64,000 nt of DNA from an uncultured Porphyromonadaceae bacterium (GCA_947253625.1 CAMYAB010000003.1:62001-126000), one strand, 5' to 3'; numbered from the stretch's first letter, positions 17,435 to 26,808 are shown. Translations and numbers: made by a program. The notes: a model not told the origin generated them from the letters alone.

Positions 17435-18811
17435 TTAGCCAATGTTGGGGACTACCGGACTCACAAAACACTTGTAGTCCACGATGAGACCACCGGGGCG
17501 ATCCACCTCGTCGTATTGCTTGAACGTTTCATAGTTGTAGACAAGCTCACGCTTATTCTTCGCCGGGAACGAGCCGGTGATCCGCAGCACACCCTTTTGG
17601 CCCGATGCGGTCTGAAAGAGGATAAACTTCTTTTCGCCCGAAGTAATCCGAATCTCCTCATCCACTACCACAAACGAAAAGCCCTTCTTGTCAGCATCGC
17701 GGTAGTCCTCGTCACTAAATCCGGCCGGAGCGGACATGAACTTGGTATAGTTCGGGAAGACGATCGGGACCAAGGCCTTTTTATTGTTGGGGTAGCCAAT
17801 GGCCGGGACGGGGTGTTTGATCGGAGGAGTCAGTAGGTAGGTTCCCTGATTCTCAGGATCTTCGACCAGAAATAGGTCGATAGCTTCGACACCCGCCCGC
17901 TTGGCATCCATTGGGGTCAAGACCTTTGCGGCGGCGAGGTTGATCACCGAGCTCAGACGGGTATAGGCATAGTGCCGCTTGTCTTCGCCGCCCAAATACT
18001 TGCCTTTGCCATCAAAAGCCTCAGACTTCACATGGATCTTGTCTCGGTAGGCATAGACCTTCAGCCCCTTGCCTTCTCGGCTGGACGGGGATCTATTGTC
18101 CAGTGTCCGATAGGCTCCGGAGTACTTTCCGGTGATTTCACTGTTGTTTCCCGTCCGGATCCGGTAGGTGAGCGATACCTCTGTGGGGGTGACAGCGGTG
18201 ATTGTCAGCTCTCCCTCCATGCATTGCACCTCACGGTTTCGCCCCTTGGAGGTATCGTACAGCGAGCTGTAGTAGGCATGAAAAGTACCTGGCTCCACCT
18301 GTGCACTACCCTTGTAGGTCATAGGTGTGAGAGCGGAACCCGGCGTTGTAGCGACATGAAAGGTGAGGACAAACCCCTTCCCGACCATATCTTTTTTCAC
18401 CTCGTCGTAACCGATGGTTTTTTCAAAAAGGGTCAGCGTATAGTACTCAGCATTCACCTCCTTGTCACCGGCTATGTGACCACTTACCTCCATCTCCTTT
18501 TGGCTCTTGTCCAGAGCTGTGTACTCGTACGTATATCGGTACGGCACAGATTCAGCGATCTTGTAGTCGTTTTGCCGTTTGAGCATGGCGGTGGATAGAT
18601 TGATATCCATGCCGTACAGATGAGTGACCCCACGCAAAACGCCATCACCTACAGTAATACCCCGGTCGGGGACATCAAACTCACTTCCTCGATCCTTGCA
18701 GGAGGGGAGGACACCGGTGAGTAAAATTAGGAAAATGGAGGCAACTGACCGCCGAATATGGCCAAACACCTCTAGATCCTGCCTGACAAAGTAACCTCTA
18801 CAACTCATCAT
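17435..18811 (-). CDS. unrecognised surface lipoprotein at head of RagAB operon
   Basis: A 458-residue protein if started at the ATG at 18811 (MMSCRGYFVRQ); the frame extends to 18874, but the extra residues break the signal peptide pattern. The signal peptide ends VLPSC, a lipobox, followed by KDRGSEFDVPDRG, an acidic/Gly-rich stretch that could serve as a surface-export signal. The rest is beta-rich with repeated Tyr-rich strands (YTYEYTALDKSQKEME, YYTLTLFEKTIGYDE, LVYNYETFKQYDEVD). I recognise no domain. Being first in the operon, before SusC and SusD, it could be a surface glycan- or peptide-binding accessory protein. Family unknown. Confidence 0.72.
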   Translation of the reverse strand: MMSCRGYFVRQDLEVFGHIRRSVASIFLILLTGVLPSCKDRGSEFDVPDRGITVGDGVLRGVTHLYGMDINLSTAMLKRQNDYKIAESVPYRYTYEYTALDKSQKEMEVSGHIAGDKEVNAEYYTLTLFEKTIGYDEVKKDMVGKGFVLTFHVATTPGSALTPMTYKGSAQVEPGTFHAYYSSLYDTSKGRNREVQCMEGELTITAVTPTEVSLTYRIRTGNNSEITGKYSGAYRTLDNRSPSSREGKGLKVYAYRDKIHVKSEAFDGKGKYLGGEDKRHYAYTRLSSVINLAAAKVLTPMDAKRAGVEAIDLFLVEDPENQGTYLLTPPIKHPVPAIGYPNNKKALVPIVFPNYTKFMSAPAGFSDEDYRDADKKGFSFVVVDEEIRITSGEKKFILFQTASGQKGVLRITGSFPAKNKRELVYNYETFKQYDEVDRPGGLIVDYKCFVSPVVPNIG

Positions 18812-18966
18812 ACATGACCTTCTCTTATTGGTACAACAGTAAAAAATTAGGATACGGAAATGGATCGACTCCAATTCCTCTGAAAAGATACTGTTTTTTC
18901 CGAAAATAAATTGCTCACCCTCAAGAAGAATATACTTTTTTAAGAAGTTTTAGGATACGCCCATGC

Positions 18967-19006
18967 AATGAGGAGGTGCCAAGAGTTTTGGCACCTCCTC
19001 ATTTTG
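18967..19006 (-). terminator. strong stem-loop downstream of tpiA
   Basis: A perfect 16-bp stem, AATGAGGAGGTGCCAA / TTGGCACCTCCTCATT, with a 5-base loop, 67 bp past the tpiA stop. The T-run is short on both strands, so termination strength is uncertain. Confidence 0.7.
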
Positions 19007-19072
19007 AGAGCCGCGGATGATCCACGGATGTAGAGCCCTAGGGAAAGGGGGCTCCGATAGGGGCTGTTTTTT

Positions 19073-19831
19073 TTAGCAGAAGGCCTTGATGATTGGTAGG
19101 AACTTCTCTGCCGATAGAGAGGCACCACCGATCAATCCACCATCTACGTCAGGCTTTGCAAATAGCTCGGCAGCGTTGCCCGCATTGCAGCTTCCACCAT
19201 ACAGGATGGTCGTCTCATCAGCAACCTTGGCACCATACTTGTCGGCTACCACTTTGCGGATGTGTGCATGGATCTCCTGAGCTTGGTCACTGGTGGCCGT
19301 CTTGCCGGTACCAATGGCCCATACGGGTTCGTAGGCAAGGGTTATTTTGCCAAAGTCCTGCTCGCTGAGGTCAAAGAGTGCTTCTTTCACTTGCTTTTCG
19401 ACAACAGCAAAGTGGTGTCCGGCTTCGCGCTCCTCCAGCTTTTCACCGATGCAAAAGATCACTTCCAGCCCATTGTCGAGTGCGAGGCGAACTTTTTTCT
19501 TGAGGATATCGGAGTCCTCGCCAAAGTAGGCACGTCGTTCGCTGTGCCCGAGGATGACGAGCTTGGCACCCGTGTCAGCCACCATTTCAGCGGACACTTC
19601 ACCGGTGTAGGCGCCCTTGGCTTCGCTCGCACAGTCTTCGGCGGCGACAAGGATATCAGATCCCTTGACGGCCTCCACCACACCCACTAGGTGCGTAAAG
19701 GGCACGCCTAGGATGACGCGACACTTGGGGGTGATGGTGGCAAGCTCTTGCTTGACTTGGCCGGCCAGCCGGATACCCTCAGTGGGGGTGGTATTCATTT
19801 TCCAGTTACCTGCAACTACATTTTTTCTCAT
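19073..19831 (-). CDS. tpiA: triosephosphate isomerase
   Basis: 252 residues, full length. Catalytic residues are in place: K11 (GNWKMN), H96 (ILGHSERR) and E168 ([11 protein letters not shown]); the phosphate-binding [12 protein letters not shown] and GGLIGGASL segments follow. It interconverts DHAP and glyceraldehyde-3-phosphate in the cytosolic glycolytic pathway. It is the last gene of a minus-strand set with BT_3928-like and DUF1599 genes, an arrangement I recall from other Bacteroidales. Confidence 0.97.
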   Translation of the reverse strand: MRKNVVAGNWKMNTTPTEGIRLAGQVKQELATITPKCRVILGVPFTHLVGVVEAVKGSDILVAAEDCASEAKGAYTGEVSAEMVADTGAKLVILGHSERRAYFGEDSDILKKKVRLALDNGLEVIFCIGEKLEEREAGHHFAVVEKQVKEALFDLSEQDFGKITLAYEPVWAIGTGKTATSDQAQEIHAHIRKVVADKYGAKVADETTILYGGSCNAGNAAELFAKPDVDGGLIGGASLSAEKFLPIIKAFC

Positions 19832-19887
19832 GTCTTTAGGGTCTTAAATGTATGGTTATTATTATTGAAATGATTAGTCGTAGTACG

Positions 19888-21138
19888 TTATGATTCGTGT
19901 GATTCCTTACGGTAGTATATGCCCATGATCAGTAGCAGGAGCAGTCCCGCAAGTATGGGCCCAAAGGTCAGCCCCCGTCGGTATAGCAGTTCGTCCGAGG
20001 TCTCAGGGGTATAGGGGTTGGCCCTAAATGTCGCTTGCTTGAGCAGCTGTGGGAGGTCTCGTGCGGCGGTTTTTCGGACGATCTTGCCTTGATCCAATAC
20101 GAGCAGCCCGGGATTGGCCCGGATGACAGTGGTGGCAGCGGTGCGGTCAAGGTAGAGGATCCGTCCAAAGGGTGAGACCCTATTGCTCTGCGTCGAGAGG
20201 TCGCCAAATGAATTGGACATGACGATAGTGACCGGTTCTCCGGTCTGCGTCTGCAAGCTAAGTGCATAGGAGAGGTCTTGGTCACTCAGCCGGAGGAGAT
20301 CGGTAGTGATATAGAGGAGCGCGCGTGCCGGTGGGGTGGTGAGCATGTCGGTCACGGGGGTGCCGTCACGATCCAGGAGCAAAAAGTCGGCAACGGGGGA
20401 CTCCTGCGGTGGGCGCACAGTGGTGATGGAGTCGCGGACAAATAGCCAGGTGCTGTCGAGCTCGGCCACTTCGTCCAAGTCAAAAATCCGCTCCTCGCCA
20501 TCCTTGGTGTAGACAAATCGGTAGTCGTACACACCGTCCGTCCCGTTTGCTGAAGCGAGGTCTGTGCCGACCTTGTAGGGCCTAAAGTCGATGACCGGGA
20601 GGTGAAGGATGGGGTAGATATTGAAGTAGGTGATCAACAGTACTGCCACGCATAGGACAGCTGTGCTCCGGTTCTCGGGTACCGCTCTGTGGAGACGGGT
20701 TGGGAAGAGGAATAGGAGAAGTGTGGCGAGGAGGAGTACCACGTTTTTCCAAAAAGTGGCATGGTTGCTGATCTTGATGGCATCACCGAAGCAACCACAG
20801 TCCGCCACGGGATTGGCGATGACTATGTATAGGGTCAGAGCGGTCAAGGGGAGCATGAGTAGGAGCATCGCCAGTGTGGCAAGTCGTCTCCGTACACCGC
20901 CCAGGATACACACGCCCAGCAGTGTCTCGATAAGATTGAGTGCGACAGCCGCTACCAAGGCCACTTGCTCGGGGAGTGGGATGCCAAAAGCTGTGGCATA
21001 CTCACCGATCTTGAAAGAGGTCCCCACAGGGTCGATCCCCTTGAGGAGTCCGGAGAGTACAAACACCGTACCAACCAGGTACTGCGCTAGTCGTACACAG
21101 TAGGTAAGGGTCCTATTTTGTCTCATCCCCGAGGTCAT
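19888..21138 (-). CDS. BT_3928-type DoxX/MauE-like membrane protein
   Basis: A 416-residue protein from the ATG at 21138, which overlaps the preceding stop (TGATG). About four TM helices form a DoxX/MauE-like N-terminal domain (1-140), with the MauE-like motif VADCGCFGD between helices. A further TM (about 170) leads to a periplasmic domain with thioredoxin-like traits (ALLYITTDLL ... PVTIVMSN ... NPGLLVLDQGKIVRK), then a C-terminal TM anchor. MauE-type proteins assist quinone- or disulfide-linked redox steps; here the exact role is unknown. A longer upstream frame (to 21393) lies inside the DUF1599 gene in another phase and is rejected. Confidence 0.82.
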   Translation of the reverse strand: MTSGMRQNRTLTYCVRLAQYLVGTVFVLSGLLKGIDPVGTSFKIGEYATAFGIPLPEQVALVAAVALNLIETLLGVCILGGVRRRLATLAMLLLMLPLTALTLYIVIANPVADCGCFGDAIKISNHATFWKNVVLLLATLLLFLFPTRLHRAVPENRSTAVLCVAVLLITYFNIYPILHLPVIDFRPYKVGTDLASANGTDGVYDYRFVYTKDGEERIFDLDEVAELDSTWLFVRDSITTVRPPQESPVADFLLLDRDGTPVTDMLTTPPARALLYITTDLLRLSDQDLSYALSLQTQTGEPVTIVMSNSFGDLSTQSNRVSPFGRILYLDRTAATTVIRANPGLLVLDQGKIVRKTAARDLPQLLKQATFRANPYTPETSDELLYRRGLTFGPILAGLLLLLIMGIYYRKESHES

Positions 21139-21707
21139 CAGTCTTCGGCGGCACCTTCGTCCAAGCGGATTATGGCGAATGCCGCATAGTTGATCATATC
21201 TAGGTAGTTGGCATCTATCCCTTCGCTGACGCTGACAGCCCCACGATTGTCCTCGATCTGCTTGGTGCGGTAGATCTTTTGGAGGATGATGTCGGTGAGG
21301 GAGGAGATACGCATGGTACGCCACGCCTCGCCGTAGTCGTGATTTTTGGAGAGCATGAGCCTCCGGGCCTTGCCGGCATACTCGTTGTACCACTTGAGCA
21401 GGATCTGGTGATCCTGCTCAGGGTCTGTGGAGTAGCCGTGCTCGAGCTGCACAAGCCCCATGATGCCGTAGTTGACAATCGCCACAAATTCGCACCGAAT
21501 ACCCTCGTGGACAAGGCTCTGACCCTTTTCTTGAATGGATCGGATCCTCTGCGCCTTGATGAATATCTGGTCGGTGACAGCTGTGGGGCGCATCACACGC
21601 CAGGAGGCTCCGTAGTCGTCAAATTTTTTGCGAAACAAGGCTTGGCACTCGGCCAGCACTTTGTCGTACTGGGTGGCGGTGTCGGGGGATAGTGGTTGTT
21701 CGTGCAT
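21138..21707 (-). CDS. DUF1599 family protein
   Basis: 189 residues built of two copies of the same about 65-residue motif: KKFDDYGASWRVMRPTAVTDQIFIKAQRIRSIQ (about 28-60) and KNHDYGEAWRTMRISSLTDIILQKIYRTKQIE (about 120-151). Each is followed by a GI..E or EGI segment leading into a helix with YGIMGLVQLE or YAAFAIIRLD. The duplicated DUF1599 layout is diagnostic. The alpha-helical D-Y-G-W pattern has a MazG-like/nucleotide-binding look, but its function is not established. Translationally coupled to the downstream DoxX-type gene and 11 bp after pepE. Confidence 0.85.
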   Translation of the reverse strand: MHEQPLSPDTATQYDKVLAECQALFRKKFDDYGASWRVMRPTAVTDQIFIKAQRIRSIQEKGQSLVHEGIRCEFVAIVNYGIMGLVQLEHGYSTDPEQDHQILLKWYNEYAGKARRLMLSKNHDYGEAWRTMRISSLTDIILQKIYRTKQIEDNRGAVSVSEGIDANYLDMINYAAFAIIRLDEGAAED

Positions 21708-21718
21708 AGCCTGGGACC

Positions 21719-22435
21719 TTATGGATTGAGCAAAAACGAGACATCAGCCCCGGGTTCAATCTCTCGTGGTTGCTCCCCATTGTGAAAGAGTCTCATGGGG
21801 TTGGCTCCCAGTAGGGTCATCTTGTCCCCCTCGACGAGCAGACGACTACCTTCGCGCAGCCCCACGACATAGGTGGTTGGGTTGGCGATGATATACTCCT
21901 GGATCCTCATCTCACGAGTCTCTCCTCCGTGGTTGGATGGGTGCGCATCGAGGTAGTGGGGGTTGATCTGAAACGGCACAAGCCTGAGGGTGTGAAAGCT
22001 CATCGGCTCTGTGATGGGCATGTCGTTGGTGGTGGACAGCGTGGGGCAGGCAATGTTGCTACCCGCACTCCAGCCTGAGTAGGGGACCCCGTCAAGCACC
22101 CGCTTGCGTATCACATCGATGAGCCCTTGCTCCTGTACCATACGTGTGAGTTGCCAAGTATTGCCACCTCCCACCAGTATGGCACTGGCCTCCTCTACCG
22201 CTTGGATGGGGTCACTCACCTCATGCACGCCTCGGACTACCACATCATAGGGGCTCAGAGCTTCATTCACTCGACGCACATACTCGTCAAAGGAGTAGGT
22301 GACGGCGGCATAGGGGATCAGGAGGACATTGTCTTTGGCATCCTTGAGGAGGTTGGCCAGGTCTGCGCCGGCTTTTTCCAGATATTTCTCGCCCGGTGAG
22401 GCGGAGTTGCTGATCAGTAGTAGTCTCATATCCAT
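21719..22435 (-). CDS. pepE: peptidase S51, alpha-aspartyl dipeptidase PepE
   Basis: 238 residues with the S51 nucleophile elbow GWSAGSN (S123), the preceding VGGGNTWQL oxyanion segment (88-95) and the catalytic His in FQINPHYLDAH (about H160). PepE cleaves Asp-X dipeptides in the cytosol, consistent with a peptide-fermenting lifestyle. The start is MDMRLL or the second Met. A good promoter lies 45-74 bp upstream. Confidence 0.93.
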   Translation of the reverse strand: MDMRLLLISNSASPGEKYLEKAGADLANLLKDAKDNVLLIPYAAVTYSFDEYVRRVNEALSPYDVVVRGVHEVSDPIQAVEEASAILVGGGNTWQLTRMVQEQGLIDVIRKRVLDGVPYSGWSAGSNIACPTLSTTNDMPITEPMSFHTLRLVPFQINPHYLDAHPSNHGGETREMRIQEYIIANPTTYVVGLREGSRLLVEGDKMTLLGANPMRLFHNGEQPREIEPGADVSFLLNP

Positions 22436-22479
22436 TGGGGTCTAGTGTGTGTCGGAGTGACTTGTCCAAGTCATCCAAA

Positions 22480-22509
22480 CAAAGATAACCATATTTTCAA
22501 ATAGCCAAA
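22480..22509 (-). promoter_or_regulatory. promoter of pepE operon
   Basis: On the minus strand TTTG (22509-22506), 18 bases, then TATCTTTG (22487-22480): a near-ideal Bacteroidetes -33/-7 pair. Transcription would start about 35 bp before the pepE ATG. Confidence 0.7.
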
Positions 22510-22591
22510 CATACCGAGCCAGGCTGTCGTACACGACGCTCTCAGAGAGCCGGGCAGCACAATGAAGGAGATGCCGGACGGAGGCAATGCG

Positions 22592-23803
22592 CTACTCCAG
22601 GATACGAGCCATCGCGGCTTTCGTCGCTTCCGTGGTTCCAAAGGCGGAGAAGCGGAAGTACCCCTCACCTTGCTTACCAAAACCCACACCAGGGGTGCCA
22701 ATCACCTGCTTTTCGCGCATCAGGTACTCAAAAAAGTCCCAACTCTGAGGGTAGGCCTCCGGTGTCTTGACCCAGATGTACGGGCTGTTGATACCCCCAA
22801 AGACCTCGTAGCCCACTTTCAGAAAAGCCTCGCGTATCGTAGTGGCGTTTTGGAGGTAGTAGTCGATATTTTGGCGTACCTCTTGTCGTCCTTCCGGCGT
22901 GTAGATGGCGGCCGCTCCTCGCTGGCTGATGTAGGATGCGCCATTGAACTTGGTGGTCTGTCTCCTCCGCCACATGGCGTTGAGTGACACGTTGCCGACC
23001 TTCAGGTCCATCGGCACCACGGTATAGCCACAGCGCACGCCGGTAAAGCCGGCTGTCTTGGAGTAGCTCCTAAACTCTATGGCACACGACTTGGCACCGG
23101 GTAGCTCATAGATGCTGCGTGGCACGTCCGACTCGCGCACAAAAGCCTCGTACGCACCATCGTATAGTATGATGGCGTCCACTGACCGAGCATAGTCGAC
23201 CCACTCCTGCAACTGGTCGCGAGTGAGTGTGGTACCGGTGGGGTTGTTGGGCAAGCAGAGGTAGATGACATCCACCGGAGTGGCCGGCAGCTTGGGTACA
23301 AATCCATTCTCACGATTGCAGTCCAAGTAGGTGATTCCGCTCCAGCGTCCGTCCTCCATCAGCCGGCCCGTGCGTCCGGCAATGACGTTGGAGTCGATAT
23401 AGACCGGGTAGACCGGATCCGTGATGGCCAGCCGTACATCGTTGCCAAATAGGTCCACGATATTGGCCGTATCACTTTTGGCTCCGTCGCTCACGAATAC
23501 TTCGTCCTTATTCAGCTCCACGCCCAAGGCTTGGTAGTCGTGCTCCACGATCGCCTCACGCAAAAAGTCGTAGCCCTGCTCCGGACCATAGCCATGCAGC
23601 GTGGTGGCACCGCCCTCATCATCTACCGCCTCATGCATTGCCTCCAGCACCGCTTTGGGCAGAGGTAGAGTCACATCGCCGATCCCCATGCGGATCAGTC
23701 GGGCATCGGGGCATTCACGCAGGTAGTCCTGTACTCGGTGGTTTACTTCGGCAAAAAGGTAGCTATCTCGGAGTTGCTGAAAGTTGGTATTGATCTTTTT
23801 CAT
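22592..23803 (-). CDS. dapL: LL-diaminopimelate aminotransferase
   Basis: 403 residues, a class I/II PLP aminotransferase of the DapL group. Recognisable: the GIGDVTLPLP start, HGYGPEQGYDFLREAI, SDGAKSD, the NPTGTTLTRDQL block and the PLP lysine K249 in SYSKTAGFTGVRCGY. It makes LL-diaminopimelate directly from tetrahydrodipicolinate, the route Bacteroidales use for meso-DAP and lysine. It follows dapF by 62 bp, so consecutive pathway steps are clustered. Confidence 0.95.
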   Translation of the reverse strand: MKKINTNFQQLRDSYLFAEVNHRVQDYLRECPDARLIRMGIGDVTLPLPKAVLEAMHEAVDDEGGATTLHGYGPEQGYDFLREAIVEHDYQALGVELNKDEVFVSDGAKSDTANIVDLFGNDVRLAITDPVYPVYIDSNVIAGRTGRLMEDGRWSGITYLDCNRENGFVPKLPATPVDVIYLCLPNNPTGTTLTRDQLQEWVDYARSVDAIILYDGAYEAFVRESDVPRSIYELPGAKSCAIEFRSYSKTAGFTGVRCGYTVVPMDLKVGNVSLNAMWRRRQTTKFNGASYISQRGAAAIYTPEGRQEVRQNIDYYLQNATTIREAFLKVGYEVFGGINSPYIWVKTPEAYPQSWDFFEYLMREKQVIGTPGVGFGKQGEGYFRFSAFGTTEATKAAMARILE

Positions 23804-23865
23804 ATCCTATACTATGTATCGTCTCTTGATTGTATCAAATCGGGGGAAGCAAGTTCACGCACCTA

Positions 23866-24696
23866 TCACCCCAAAAAGTCTCCCGTCACCTGCCCCGCAT
23901 AGACCCAAGTGGCCGGCCCGGTCATGAATACCGAATCCATCGGGTCACCGTTCCACTCAATACTCAGCGCACCACCCGGCATCCGTATCTCCACAGGACT
24001 CTCCACCAGCCCCGACTCCAGAGCGGCCACAGCAGTGGCACAGGCACCGGTCCCACAGGCCAGCGTGAGCCCCGAGCCCCGCTCATATACCCGCATGGAC
24101 AAGTGGTGACGATCCTCCACACGGACGATCTCGAAGTTGACTCGATCCGGGAAGTGGCTGTGTCGCTCCACCAGAGGGCCAAAGTGTTCGAGGGGGTACT
24201 GCATCGGATCTTGGTCCAAAAAGGTGACAAAGTGAGGGTTGCCCATACTCACCTGCATACCGGTATAGGTGGCACCCTCCACGGACACACTCAGCTCGTG
24301 CTCAAGGAGCACCGGTCGCCCCATGTCCACTCGGACGGAGCCGACACGGCCCATTTCGTCCGTCACCAGATGGAGGACTTTCAGCCCCGATGCCGTATCA
24401 ATACGCATAGGATTGGTATGATCCAGACCCTCCTCATACAGTAGCTTGGCCACACACCGTATCGCATTGCCACACATCTGACCCTCGGATCCATCGATAT
24501 TGAAGATCCGCATCCTGTACACCTCCCCACCCTCTCGACCGTAGGTCACCACACCATCGCCTCCGATCCCAAACCTCCGATCACTGTATCGACGTGCAAA
24601 CGCCTCGAGGTCACGGATAGGATACCGGTCGGTATTGATGTAGATGTAGTCATTTCCCAGCCCATGCATCTTGTCAAAACGTACTGTGTCTGCCAT
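23866..24696 (-). CDS. dapF: diaminopimelate epimerase
   Basis: 276 residues from the ATG at 24696 (MADTVRFDKMHGLGNDY, the usual N-terminus). The two catalytic cysteines are C75 (GQMCGNAIRC) and C214 (LACGTGACAT). It converts LL-DAP to meso-DAP for peptidoglycan and lysine. The frame opens 12 codons earlier (MTFFYKRVVRQT), but that extension would overlap the antiporter gene end and is not part of the family. Cotranscribed with dapL. Confidence 0.95.
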   Translation of the reverse strand: MADTVRFDKMHGLGNDYIYINTDRYPIRDLEAFARRYSDRRFGIGGDGVVTYGREGGEVYRMRIFNIDGSEGQMCGNAIRCVAKLLYEEGLDHTNPMRIDTASGLKVLHLVTDEMGRVGSVRVDMGRPVLLEHELSVSVEGATYTGMQVSMGNPHFVTFLDQDPMQYPLEHFGPLVERHSHFPDRVNFEIVRVEDRHHLSMRVYERGSGLTLACGTGACATAVAALESGLVESPVEIRMPGGALSIEWNGDPMDSVFMTGPATWVYAGQVTGDFLG

Positions 24697-24732
24697 TGTC
24701 TGTCGCACCACTCGTTTATAAAAAAAAGTCAT

Positions 24733-26235
24733 TCACAAAAGGTCATTGTCGCCCAGTGAGTAGCTATGTACCCCCAGCTCCTCATACGCCTGCACCAGTG
24801 CATCCTCATCGTCCGAGATTACCAGCACATGGTCGTCCACCTCCAGCACCGTGCTACCGCGTGGAATGAAGAAGTGTCCATCGCGCTGCACCAGGATCGC
24901 AAGCGTATGATCCGGGATAGGCAGGTCCTTCAGCTTATTACTTCGCTCGATCATGCCGGCACTCACGATCATCTCCGAGATCGTACTCTTGATCTGCTCC
25001 GGGAGGTCCACCTCCGAAAAGACCTTTTTGCGCACATCCTCATCGATCAGCCCCAGCTTCTCGGCCATCACACTGACCGTGGACCCCTGAATGATCAGCG
25101 AAAAGAGGGTGATGAAAAACACCAGGTTGAAAAACAACTGCGCATGCTCAAGACCCGCCACCCAAGGATAGCAGGCAAAGATGATAGGCACAGCTCCTCG
25201 CAACCCCACCCAGCTCACGTAGGCGACAGACTTGGTACCAAACTTTTGCCAAAAAGGGATCATCGTCAAGACCACCGACAGAGGACGGCCAAAAAGAAGT
25301 AGGAAAAACGCTATCAGCAGTGCCGGAACAACCACCAACCCTAGGTCGTTGACATTCACCAAGAGACCAAGTGCCAAGAACATGATGAGCTGGCACAACC
25401 ACTGAAACCCATCAAAGAAGCGCTCAATACTCTTTTTGTGCACCACCTTGCTATTCCCCACCACCAGACCGGTCAGATAGACCGCCAAGTAGCCGTTGCC
25501 CCCCAGCCGAGACGTGACCGAAAAAGCAAAACAAGCCAAGGCCAACAGCAGGATGGGGTAGAGAGCTCCGGCCGGAAGGTTCACCTTGTTGATAAACCAC
25601 GCCGCCGCCAAACCAAACGCCAGCCCAAGGATCACACCCAGTGCCAGCTGCATCAAGAGCATCAAGACGCCATGCGCTATCGAGAGGTTGCCCGTCTGGA
25701 TCATGGACACCAGGATCACCGTGAGCATGTACGCCATAGGGTCATTGGAGCCGGACTCAAACTCCAGCAACGGCTTTAGATTATGACGCAAGTGGACATT
25801 TCTCGAGCGCAGGATACTAAAGACAGAGGCACTGTCCGTAGAGGACATCACCGCCGCACAGAGCAACGACTGCGGAAAAGTAAGCGACACATGACCAATG
25901 GCCTGAAACAAAAAGTAGATGAACGTACCGGTCAGCAAAGCCGTCAACAGCACACCCACCGTAGCCAACAACGTACCCGGAACCATCACCGGACGCACAT
26001 CGGACAACCTCGTGTCCAAGCCACCCGAAAAAAGAATCACGGTCAGCGCAATGATCCCTACCGTCTGAGCCGTCTCAGGACTATTAAACTCAATGTGACC
26101 CAGACTGCCGGCCAACATCCCCACTCCCAAAAACAACAACAGCGTAGGCAGTCCAAAGCGAAAACTCGCCTTGCTCAGGACAATACCCACCACTGCCAAG
26201 ATGGATCCATAGAGAAGTAATAGCTCGGTACTCAA
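24733..26235 (-). CDS. CPA-type potassium/proton antiporter with RCK-C domain
   Basis: 500 residues: a 12-13 TM Na+/H+ exchanger domain (1-385) and a cytosolic TrkA-C-like domain (about 400-485, LAILVQRDGHFFIPRGSTVLEVDDHVLVISDD). Family segments include GSLGHIEF, MSSTDSASVFSILR (the ion-site TDSA replaces TDPA), LLEFESGSNDPMAYML and WVGLRGAVPIIFA. Matches the NhaP2/CvrA-like antiporters that export K+ for pH and osmotic control. It starts just beyond the repeat zone at 26.2-26.9 kb; its stop is 36 bp before dapF. Confidence 0.9.
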   Translation of the reverse strand: MSTELLLLYGSILAVVGIVLSKASFRFGLPTLLLFLGVGMLAGSLGHIEFNSPETAQTVGIIALTVILFSGGLDTRLSDVRPVMVPGTLLATVGVLLTALLTGTFIYFLFQAIGHVSLTFPQSLLCAAVMSSTDSASVFSILRSRNVHLRHNLKPLLEFESGSNDPMAYMLTVILVSMIQTGNLSIAHGVLMLLMQLALGVILGLAFGLAAAWFINKVNLPAGALYPILLLALACFAFSVTSRLGGNGYLAVYLTGLVVGNSKVVHKKSIERFFDGFQWLCQLIMFLALGLLVNVNDLGLVVVPALLIAFFLLLFGRPLSVVLTMIPFWQKFGTKSVAYVSWVGLRGAVPIIFACYPWVAGLEHAQLFFNLVFFITLFSLIIQGSTVSVMAEKLGLIDEDVRKKVFSEVDLPEQIKSTISEMIVSAGMIERSNKLKDLPIPDHTLAILVQRDGHFFIPRGSTVLEVDDHVLVISDDEDALVQAYEELGVHSYSLGDNDLL

Positions 26236-26369
26236 AGTATCTCTTTTTCTTTATTAGGTACGCACAAAACATCGGAGCACCGCTCATCTCATCACACCAT
26301 GAGGGCCACTCCATGCAAACATAATGAAATGTGCCCACACTTTCCCGATCTTCGTACAAACAAAAAAAA

Positions 26370-26575
26370 GAGAATGTTGCACGAAGTGCCATTCTCGCAC
26401 ATTTGAAGCAAATGTGCTGAGACTTTGCACGAAGGATGAGATGCAAGGCCTGAGGATGAGGGCTAGGTGCACGTAGGGCACCAAGGCCTACCCGGCCGAA
26501 GGGAGCATACTCATGTACGTGACCTAGGCCGAATTCCGAAAGCAACGCCGCAGATCCCCTTCGTGCAACAGTCTC
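26370..26575 (+). mobile_element. MITE-like element, copy 2
   Basis: Same 206-bp span as the copy at 4011-4216 with few mismatches. Here the inverted ends extend to 17 bp with one mismatch: GAGAATGTTGCACGAAG on the left, and the complement of GAGACTGTTGCACGAAG on the right. The sequence just outside differs from copy 1, supporting independent insertion of a defined unit. Confidence 0.72.
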
Positions 26576-26605
26576 AAAAAGGTATCACCTCTTGCTCCCA
26601 AGATT

Positions 26606-26671
26606 TTTCTATCCGTCGGAGCAATCGCTTCTATCCGTGAAACATTTCACTTTCCTACCGGAAACTTTTTG
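26606..26671 (+). repeat. decayed 22-bp minisatellite, copy B
   Basis: Three 22-bp units: TTTCTATCCGTCGGAGC..., CTTCTATCCGTGAAAC..., and a third with several changes (CTTTCCTACCGGAAAC...). The tail seen in other copies is missing. As at 4.2 kb, it lies just downstream of a MITE-like element. Confidence 0.7.
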
Positions 26672-26808
26672 CCCCCTCCGGAGCCACTCCCATGGCAACC
26701 CCTGGTGGGTTCGGCAGCGCCCCGGAGGGGTGCCTCCTTCATAGCCCGGCGGTCGAGGCGCGAAGCGCCGAAGACCCCGGGAAGAGCGATAGCCCTCAAT
26801 AAATAAAA

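Noticed and set aside
24766..26220. Several plus-strand open frames of 60-178 codons
   Set aside because: They are antisense to dapF and the antiporter, are rich in His, Arg and Gln as expected from reversed membrane-protein codons, and show no family features.
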